From Oscillibacter valericigenes Sjm18-20 (GTDB lineage Bacteria > Bacillota > Clostridia > Oscillospirales > Oscillospiraceae): 64,000 bases of DNA. The translations under genes and the position numbers were made by a program. Positions 58,391 to 64,000 of this stretch are shown here, one piece after another; within the stretch, counting starts at the first letter, position 1, and each line of letters opens with the position of its first letter. The notes beneath the pieces are model-generated. The model saw only the letters and a list, made by a program, of their open reading frames with translations. It made no database searches and was not told the origin of the DNA. The stretch spans positions 2,542,001 to 2,606,000 of the forward strand of contig AP012044.1 of the NCBI GenBank assembly GCA_000283575.1. Direction: 5' to 3'.

Positions 58391-59068
58391 ATGAAAAGAA
58401 GCGGTTTTAAGGGGTTCTTTGCCGGAGTGCTTACCACGCTCCTGCTGGTCTCCACCATTTGCATGGCGGGAGCCACAGTGACAAACATTCAAAAAACACT
58501 GGAATATAAGGACATTCAGGTTACACTGGACGGCAAAAAACTGGATTTGAAAGATGCCAAGGGCAACGCCGTGGAGCCGTTCATGTTGGACGGGACGAAT
58601 TATCTCCCCGTCCGGGCGCTGTCCGAGGCGCTGGGTCTGGACGTCTCCTGGGACGGGAATACCAACACTGTAGTGCTGAAGACTGCCGAAGCCAAACAGG
58701 AAGAGACACCCGCGACGGAAAAGCTTCTGTACGATCAGGATAACGTGAAAATCTATTATCTGGGCATCACGGCCGGGTCCTCGTCCTTGGGCGGCTCCAA
58801 TATCAATCTGCGGATTGAAAACAATTCCAGTAAGGGCGTCATGGTGCAGACACGGGACTTCTCTGTCAACGGTTTCATGACCGACTGCGTCTTTTCCTGC
58901 GAGGTCGCTGCGGGAAAAAAGGCCAACAGCGACATCAAGCTCTTTCAGAGCGCACTGGATGAGAACAGCATCAACGATATTACCGGCGTGGAGCTGAAAT
59001 TCAAGATCATCAACACCAGCGACTGGACGGATTCCACGCAGAGCAAAACCATCAGTATCGACATCTGA
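58391..59068 (+). CDS. exported stalk-domain protein (Cu-amine-oxidase N1-like)
   Basis: 225 residues with a Sec signal peptide (GFFAGVLTTLLLVSTICMAG). Residues 35-100 are a copper amine oxidase N-terminal-type stalk domain: IQVTLDGKKLDLKDAKGNAV, FMLDGTNYLPVRALSEALGL and DVSWDGNTNTVVLK. The C-terminal ~110 residues form a beta-sandwich resembling DUF4352/FxLYD-type extracellular domains (VKIYYLGITAGSSSLGGSNI, VMVQTRDFSVNGFM). Role unknown, likely cell-surface. AAAGGGG is upstream of the ATG. Confidence 0.8.
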   Translation: MKRSGFKGFFAGVLTTLLLVSTICMAGATVTNIQKTLEYKDIQVTLDGKKLDLKDAKGNAVEPFMLDGTNYLPVRALSEALGLDVSWDGNTNTVVLKTAEAKQEETPATEKLLYDQDNVKIYYLGITAGSSSLGGSNINLRIENNSSKGVMVQTRDFSVNGFMTDCVFSCEVAAGKKANSDIKLFQSALDENSINDITGVELKFKIINTSDWTDSTQSKTISIDI

Positions 59069-59132
59069 GTATCCAACTTTGAAAAAGCGGTTACATCATT
59101 TCCCATTATTAGAAAATATTTCCAAACTTATC

Positions 59133-59161
59133 TTGCAAAATCAAACGCAAACTGTTATACT
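59133..59161 (+). promoter_or_regulatory. promoter of the chemoreceptor gene
   Basis: TTGCAA (59133-59138), 17-bp spacer, TATACT (59156-59161), about 207 bp before the start codon. Confidence 0.75.
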
Positions 59162-59167
59162 TAATGA

Positions 59168-59368
59168 AGTAAAGTCAGTAGGCAGTCTCCATATTCCGTA
59201 CCGTTGCCGCACAAACGGTTGAGGGGCTGTTTTTGCGGTCGGCGCGCAGAGAAAATTGAAATTGCCCTGTCGTTCTATGTGATTTTCAACGTTCTCACCC
59301 TCCCTGAAGGGAACACGGCGCATATATGGATAGGCGGGCATGTTTCATCATGAAAGGGCGCAGGAGAG
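59168..59368 (+). promoter_or_regulatory. long structured leader of the chemoreceptor mRNA
   Basis: About 200 nt between the predicted start of transcription and the ATG. It has a hairpin CCGCACAAAC ... GTTTTTGCGG at about 59207-59238 and further short inverted repeats. It does not match c-di-GMP-I riboswitch consensus blocks as I know them. No gene within. Confidence 0.45.
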
Positions 59369-61459
59369 ATGAAGAATTTGCAAGAGAAAGAATCTGTAAA
59401 GAATTTTAATCTCAAAAGCATCAGCGCATCCGACAAAAAAAAGTCCGCTGGAAATTTGCAAGCCAGGGCCCCCGGCGAGAAAAAGGGCTTCGGCATTCAG
59501 GCGAAGCTGCTGGTCGCCCTGATCCCCATCATTATCGTGGTAATTGGCGGTATCGTGATTACGGTCCAGTCGGCCACCTCCAAAATCCTTTTGGAAAAAG
59601 GTGACTCTCTGTTGGAGGCCAACACCAACAGCGTGGTCAGCATGGTCCAGGCGTGGATGAACGGCATTACCTCCACACTGGATATGGAGCGGGACACGCT
59701 GGAGTACATGTCCATGGCGCCGGAGGACGAACTTGCCTATATCCGACACACCGCCGGTATCAATAGCGCCTTCCCCGACGGCATCTATTTCGCCACCACC
59801 GCAGGGGACTTTGTTCACAGCAGCTATGTCCCCGACGCCAGCTATGTCCCGCAGGAGAGAGTCTGGTATCAGGAGGGACTGCTCTCCAACAGCTTCATTT
59901 TCGGTTCCGCTTATCTGGACGTAATCACGGGGAACAACGTGGTCAGCGCATCCGCCGCCCTGCATTATAAGAGTGGGGGAACCCGCGGCGTAGCTGCGGC
60001 AGACATTCAGCTGACCGCCGTTTCCGACATCGTGAAGCAGGTGCAGATCGAGCAGACCGGCAGCGCGTTTTTGATTGACAATACTTCCACTATGATCATC
60101 GGCCACAAAGATGACACTCTGACGGGTACTCTCCTGACCGATCATTCCGACGATCCCCTCTATACCCAGATAGCCCAATGGATCAGCAGCGGGACATACG
60201 GCCTCCAGACCTGCGCGTCCAACGGCGGCAAGATCTGTCTGGATCTGCAGCAAGTCCCCGGATGCCCGTGGATCGCAGTGTCCTATGTCCCCAGGGCGGA
60301 GGTTTTGCAGGATCTGACTACTTTGACCACCCTGATCTCCATCATTGCCGTCATCGCCATAGTGGTCATGACCGTGCTGGTCTTCATTCTGACCCGTAAA
60401 ATCATCATAGTCCCTGTGAAAAAGTTGGACATGGTTGCCCGCCGTATCGCGGACGGCGATCTGACCGCCAAATTGGATCATCGGTCCAGCGACGAGTTCG
60501 GTACTCTTGCCGCTAACTTTGGCAAAACGGTGGACCGGCTCCACGATTACGTGGGCTATATTAATGAGATCGCGGTTGTCTTGGGCGAAATAGCCAAGGG
60601 AAATCTCACCTTTACTCTGACCCGCGAGTACGTGGGCGAGTTCACCCGGATCAAGGAGGCGCTTGAAAACATCTCCGTCTCCCTGAACCAGACAATGACG
60701 CAGATCAATCAGGCATCGGATCAGGTTTCCGTTGGTGCGGATCAGCTTTCTGCCGGGGCACAGACCCTCTCTCAAGGCGCAACGGAGCAGGCTTCCTCCG
60801 TGGAGGAGTTGTCCGCTACCATTGAGGATCTGTCTCAGCAGGTTCGTGCCAATGCCGCAGACTCCCGCAAGACCAGCGGCGACGTGGATGCCGCGGCAAA
60901 TCGCGTTTCCGAAAGCAATGAGCGCATGCAGCAGCTGATCTCCGCCATGAGCGACATCAATGAGCGCTCCGAGCAGATCAGCCGGATTATCAAATCTATC
61001 GACGACATTGCATTCCAGACCAACATTCTCGCCCTGAACGCCGCCATTGAGGCTGCCCGGGCCGGGAACGCCGGACGTGGCTTCGCGGTAGTGGCGGATG
61101 AGGTGCGAAATCTGGCCTCTAAATCCGCCGAGGCCGCCAAGGGTACTACGAACCTGATCCAGGCCACCACAGAAGCTGTTCAGCGCGGAAGCATACTGGC
61201 GGACGAGACCGCCGCTTCCCTCCGCTCCACAGTGGCGGACATCAAATCCGTCACGCAGGCCGTGGACCAGATCGCTCAGGCCTCCGACAGGCAGTCCCAC
61301 TCCATCGATCAGGTTTCTCAGGGCGTTGAACAGATATCCCGGGTGGTGCAGACCAACAGCGCCACGGCAGAGGAGACCGCCGCATCCAGCGAGGAGCTGT
61401 CCGCCCAAGCTCAGATGCTCCGGGAGCTGGTAAACCGCTTTCAGTTAAAGGGCAACTAA
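59369..61459 (+). CDS. methyl-accepting chemotaxis protein (dCache)
   Basis: 696 residues. A 46-residue basic cytoplasmic N-terminus is followed by TM1 (47-67), an extracellular dCache-type sensor (about 70-315; [40 protein letters not shown]), TM2 (about 320-345), HAMP ([20 protein letters not shown]) and the coiled signalling domain with the conserved tip [20 protein letters not shown]. It senses a small extracellular ligand and controls CheA. No pentapeptide for CheR/CheB is seen. There are no che genes beside it. GGAG is 8 nt before the ATG. Confidence 0.93.
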   Translation: MKNLQEKESVKNFNLKSISASDKKKSAGNLQARAPGEKKGFGIQAKLLVALIPIIIVVIGGIVITVQSATSKILLEKGDSLLEANTNSVVSMVQAWMNGITSTLDMERDTLEYMSMAPEDELAYIRHTAGINSAFPDGIYFATTAGDFVHSSYVPDASYVPQERVWYQEGLLSNSFIFGSAYLDVITGNNVVSASAALHYKSGGTRGVAAADIQLTAVSDIVKQVQIEQTGSAFLIDNTSTMIIGHKDDTLTGTLLTDHSDDPLYTQIAQWISSGTYGLQTCASNGGKICLDLQQVPGCPWIAVSYVPRAEVLQDLTTLTTLISIIAVIAIVVMTVLVFILTRKIIIVPVKKLDMVARRIADGDLTAKLDHRSSDEFGTLAANFGKTVDRLHDYVGYINEIAVVLGEIAKGNLTFTLTREYVGEFTRIKEALENISVSLNQTMTQINQASDQVSVGADQLSAGAQTLSQGATEQASSVEELSATIEDLSQQVRANAADSRKTSGDVDAAANRVSESNERMQQLISAMSDINERSEQISRIIKSIDDIAFQTNILALNAAIEAARAGNAGRGFAVVADEVRNLASKSAEAAKGTTNLIQATTEAVQRGSILADETAASLRSTVADIKSVTQAVDQIAQASDRQSHSIDQVSQGVEQISRVVQTNSATAEETAASSEELSAQAQMLRELVNRFQLKGN

Positions 61460-61483
61460 TCCGTTTCCCAGTATTGCATTTGC

Positions 61484-61519
61484 AAAGCGCCGCCGGGGCT
61501 CTCGTCCCGGCGGCGCTTT
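61484..61519. terminator. bidirectional terminator
   Basis: AAAGCGCCGCCGGG ... CCCGGCGGCGCTTT, a 14-bp stem between convergent genes. Confidence 0.9.
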
Positions 61520-61527
61520 CTCTCCGT

Positions 61528-61986
61528 TCACTTCAGCAAGCGGCGAACCATCGCCGGCGGCACATTCATCCGCTTTGCAATGCCCTCCTCCGTCAGTCCC
61601 GCATCCCGGAACCGACAGGCAACCGTTGTCAGGGGCTCCGCCACCTCGACCACATGGAGGTCCGGGTCGTACAGACGCACGGCCCGCTGTCCCCAGCGGT
61701 GTTCCATCGGCGGGTGAACCAGTTCCGCACCCTCCAGTCTCTTCAGGAAGGCGTCGTAGTCCTCCTCCTCAAAATAAAGCTCGGAGACATTGCCTCCGTA
61801 AGTCAGATCGGACGGCTTCCGTCCAATAAATTCCAGCCAGCTCTCCTGCGTCTGAAGGGAAATGCCTCCCGTGAGTGTCATATTGGCTCCAAAATCAGCA
61901 ATTTTGTGCAGTCCAAGCACATTTTGATAGAATTTCAGCGACCTTTCCAGGTCCTTCACCACCAACAGAGAATTTCTATATTTCAT
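61528..61986 (-). CDS. glyoxalase/bleomycin-resistance-fold protein
   Basis: 152 residues from ATG 61986 (MKYRNSLLVVKDLERSLKFY), with GGGAG upstream. The VOC fold: NSLLVVKDLERSLKFYQNVL, LELYFEEEDYDAFLKRLEG, and VRLYDPDLHVVEVAEPL. A 30-residue C-terminal helix-turn-helix-like tail (GLTEEGIAKRMNVPPAMVRR) is unusual. Possible functions are a lyase or antibiotic-binding protein; the ligand is unknown. It starts 33 bp after spoIIR. Confidence 0.85.
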   Translation of the reverse strand: MKYRNSLLVVKDLERSLKFYQNVLGLHKIADFGANMTLTGGISLQTQESWLEFIGRKPSDLTYGGNVSELYFEEEDYDAFLKRLEGAELVHPPMEHRWGQRAVRLYDPDLHVVEVAEPLTTVACRFRDAGLTEEGIAKRMNVPPAMVRRLLK

Positions 61987-62018
61987 TTCGTCTTCTCCCT
62001 CCCGGGCTTCCCCACGTA

Positions 62019-62657
62019 TCATAAAAATTTTTCTTTCAGCGCTTCCCAGAGCTCAATGGATTTGAATTTCAGCACATAGCCGCTCCCGTCCTCCGTAATG
62101 AGCTTCACGTCGTCGCCGCTCAGTCCGGCGGACATGGCGGTTTGGGCCAGATTAGTAGTCGAGGCGGTACATAACGGTGGAAACACCACACACCACCAGT
62201 TGTGTCCCTCTCCGGCACCAATGACCACCTGCAGCGCCAGATAATCTCCCGCCGGGAGTGTAAAATCATCGTATTCCCGGGTGGGGAAGGTGGTCTCGGT
62301 CAACTCCGCCGTGACGGGATAGTCGTACCCCTGGGCGGCGATTTCCTCCGCCGCAAGACGCTGAAGCTCCGGCAGCTCGGTGCGCAGTGCAGCTTCCGCC
62401 TCCGTCCGGTCCTCCGACTGCTCCAAAATTTCCGTGGCACGGTCCAGAATCCTGTCCCGCACCCGCAGCTTCAAGGCCTGGTCCTCCTCCGAATCAGAGT
62501 TTGCCAGAATGTGCAGCCGCACCACCCGGTCCGCCAGCTCCTGCTGGCGGTGGAGTGCGGTCGTTCCCCAGACCAGCGCCGCGGCCAGACCGATTCCCAG
62601 CGCGATTTCCAAAATGCGGCGTGTCCTGTGGATGCGCCGCTCCTTCGTTTGTTCCAT
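62019..62657 (-). CDS. spoIIR: stage II sporulation protein R
   Basis: 212 residues with one N-terminal membrane/signal segment (ALGIGLAAALVWGTTAL). SpoIIR signatures: VVRLHILANSDSEEDQALKL, RVRDRILDRATEIL and GHNWWCVVFPPLCTAS. SpoIIR is secreted by the forespore and triggers SpoIIGA to process pro-sigma-E in the mother cell. Its presence shows the organism belongs to the endospore-forming lineages. Confidence 0.95.
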   Translation of the reverse strand: MEQTKERRIHRTRRILEIALGIGLAAALVWGTTALHRQQELADRVVRLHILANSDSEEDQALKLRVRDRILDRATEILEQSEDRTEAEAALRTELPELQRLAAEEIAAQGYDYPVTAELTETTFPTREYDDFTLPAGDYLALQVVIGAGEGHNWWCVVFPPLCTASTTNLAQTAMSAGLSGDDVKLITEDGSGYVLKFKSIELWEALKEKFL

Positions 62658-62749
62658 GTCGTTTCCGTCCTTTTCCGTTCCCGCCCAAGGGCGGGAGATG
62701 TACGGGCCAAATGGCCTCTCGGTAAAAGTTTAGACAGAAACGGCAAAAT

Positions 62750-63613
62750 TCATACTCCCGGTATGGGCCGGGTCAAAAACGTCCGGTAAAGCGGGCACAG
62801 TTCCTCAAAGGCCCTCCGGGCGTCTTCGGGGGTTTGGAACAGCCCGAACACCGTGGGGCCGGAGCCGGTCATCAACGCGTTCTCCGCGCCGCAGCGGCAC
62901 AGCCGCATCTTGATGTCCCGGATTGTCTTTGCCTCCCGCGGCGTCAGTACCTCCTCAAACACATTGACCAACTGCGCGGCCACCCCGCTCAATTCTCCTC
63001 TGAGCAGGGCGGCGTACATGGCGGCATGGTCCGGGCGGAAGCGCAGCTTTTCCGTCTGTACCCGTCCGAACAGCTCCGGCGTGGAAAGACCGAACTCCGG
63101 CTTGCACACCACGATCCGGCAGGGCGGCACCCCGGGCCAGTCCGTCAGCCGTTCTCCCCGGCCCTCCGCCAGAGCGGTGCCGCCCCGGACACAGTAGGGT
63201 ACGTCGCTGCCGACCCGCTCCCCCATGGCCTCCAGATCACGGCCTGTCAAATCCGGACGCAGCAGTTCCCGCAGCGCCCGCAACACCGCCGCCGCGTCGG
63301 AACTGCCACCGGCCATGCCCGCCTGAGACGGAATGTGCTTTTCAATGGTGATCTCCACCCCCGGCGCCTGCCTGATCTCTTTAAAAAACGTCCGGGCGGC
63401 CCTCCCCGCCAGATTATCCTCGCCCACCGGCAGATCCGTGCCGGGGGTGCGGACATGGATCTTTCCGTCGTCCCGCAGACGTACCGTCAAATAGTCGCAC
63501 AGGTCCACGGAGGTCATCACCATTTTTAGATCGTGATATCCATCCTCCCGTCGGTGGAGAATATCCAGCGTCAGATTCAGCTTTGCCGGGGCGGCCAGTT
63601 TCAGTTCGTTCAT
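62750..63613 (-). CDS. ispE: 4-diphosphocytidyl-2-C-methyl-D-erythritol kinase
   Basis: 287 residues, GHMP-kinase fold. APAKLNLTLDILHRREDGYH (CDP-ME binding), the ATP-loop PSQAGMAGGSSDAAAVLRAL, GSDVPYCVRGGTALAEGRGE and the C-terminal ALMTGSGPTVFGLF are diagnostic. It phosphorylates CDP-ME in the MEP pathway for isoprenoids in the cytoplasm. It overlaps the upstream gene by 4 bp (ATGA). Confidence 0.96.
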   Translation of the reverse strand: MNELKLAAPAKLNLTLDILHRREDGYHDLKMVMTSVDLCDYLTVRLRDDGKIHVRTPGTDLPVGEDNLAGRAARTFFKEIRQAPGVEITIEKHIPSQAGMAGGSSDAAAVLRALRELLRPDLTGRDLEAMGERVGSDVPYCVRGGTALAEGRGERLTDWPGVPPCRIVVCKPEFGLSTPELFGRVQTEKLRFRPDHAAMYAALLRGELSGVAAQLVNVFEEVLTPREAKTIRDIKMRLCRCGAENALMTGSGPTVFGLFQTPEDARRAFEELCPLYRTFLTRPIPGV

Positions 63614-64000
63614 TGAGTTTCCTCCGTAATGGGCAGGTCCACCACATCCAAACCCTGCCGCATGGCATATTCCATAGTGTAGCGGGTACCGCCGGAGCTT
63701 CCGTCAAACATGGCGATCAGGAGCGACGCATGGTCCACCATGTATCGGTCCCGGCGCTGCATACAGCTGGGACTGTACGCAGCGGAGACCATGGTCTCAT
63801 AGTCGCACTGCTCCAATAGCCGCCGATACCGCGTCCTTTCCGCCTCGGTCCAGGCGTCTGCCTGCGTGGGACAGGGAATCGCCGCCTCTACCGTCACCTC
63901 TGGATGCTGGGTCTTCAACTCCAGAGCACACTCACAGGCATACAAGTCGCACCCCTGTGCCATGCCGCAGAGGAAGTGGCAATACCCCGCGGCGTAGGCA
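63610..64000 (-). CDS. SLOG/DUF1273 family protein (5' end outside window)
   Basis: 130 codons visible; the start is beyond the window. AYAAGYCHFLCGMAQGCDLY, YMVDHASLLIAMFDGSSGGT and RYTMEYAMRQGLDVVDLPI are typical of DUF1273 (YpsA-like) proteins with a SLOG/Rossmann fold, proposed to bind nucleotide-related ligands. The ATG at 63963 (MAQGCDLY) is internal, since the conserved motif GYCHFLCG precedes it. It overlaps ispE. Confidence 0.82.
   Translation of the reverse strand, partial: AYAAGYCHFLCGMAQGCDLYACECALELKTQHPEVTVEAAIPCPTQADAWTEAERTRYRRLLEQCDYETMVSAAYSPSCMQRRDRYMVDHASLLIAMFDGSSGGTRYTMEYAMRQGLDVVDLPITEETQ

Noticed and set aside
59168..59368. c-di-GMP riboswitch before the chemoreceptor
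   Set aside because: The conserved GEMM blocks could not be found by eye; only an unassigned structured leader is reported.
59348..61408. A 686-codon open frame on the strand opposite to the chemoreceptor gene
   Set aside because: It mirrors the coding frame of a clear dCache chemoreceptor; the product is Gly/His/Leu-rich with no motif and no ribosome site. High-GC third positions keep the antisense frame open.
1..64000. CRISPR arrays
   Set aside because: No regularly spaced direct repeats of 24-40 bp and no cas genes are seen.

Overview
The window comes from a spore-forming, anaerobic Firmicute, most like the Oscillospiraceae (Oscillibacter / Lawsonibacter / Intestinimonas type). This rests on a SpoIIR gene, the MEP-pathway gene ispE, AAGGAGG-type ribosome binding sites, TTGACA-17-TATAAT promoters and GC-rich core genes interrupted by AT-rich foreign DNA. 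The placement is an inference from gene content, not a measured phylogeny.

Region 1 (1-15.6 kb) is a catabolic locus read outward from one ~670-bp AT-rich control region. Leftward run a ribose-type ABC importer (ATPase, permease, binding lipoprotein), an intercistronic terminator, then a GatZ/KbaZ-like aldolase subunit, an amidohydrolase, a YjbQ protein, a PfkB sugar kinase and a DUF4432 protein that runs off the window. Rightward runs a complete 2-oxoacid dehydrogenase set (E2, E3 and a fused E1 alpha-beta) and a DeoR repressor. An internally deleted IS110 element sits between E2 and E3. A rare-sugar importer and cleavage pathway paired with a dedicated 2-oxoacid dehydrogenase is the best candidate here for an uncharacterised metabolic pathway.

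Region 2 (15.6-19.5 kb) is ordinary core: a PH-like membrane protein, rpmE, a flavin reductase-like protein, hflX and a YigZ/IMPACT protein.

Region 3 (19.5-31.5 kb) is a mobile-element graveyard. It holds an IS1182-type element, a DUF1874-like gene behind TTGCGCAA operators, an orphan glycosyltransferase, a Ser/Gly/Pro-rich lipoprotein, an IS30 element, pieces of a tyrosine recombinase and of a phage-type large polyvalent protein, an IS110 copy, and a decayed zinc-ribbon integrase next to a 49-bp copy of a tRNA-Ala 3' end.

Region 4 (31.5-56.3 kb) is a defective prophage in tRNA-Ala(GGC), bounded by identical 49-bp repeats (31478-31526 and 56202-56250). From the right it carries the integrase, a lipoprotein and coiled-coil gene, a CI-type repressor with operators, leftward regulators and replication genes (initiator, DnaB-like helicase, a truncated ParA), then capsid and contractile-tail genes (portal to tape measure and a LysM protein). 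A deletion fused parA to the portal gene and removed the terminase, and a second IS110 copy cut off the LysM gene, so terminase, baseplate, fibre and lysis genes are all missing. The far-left part is an AT-rich, rightward array of single accessory genes separated by a recurring 25-30 bp motif.

Region 5 (56.3-64 kb) is core again: a DUF3793 and flavodoxin operon behind two 16-bp palindromes, a small 59-residue protein, a stalk-domain exported protein, a dCache chemoreceptor with a long leader, a glyoxalase-fold protein, spoIIR, ispE and a SLOG/DUF1273 protein cut by the window end.
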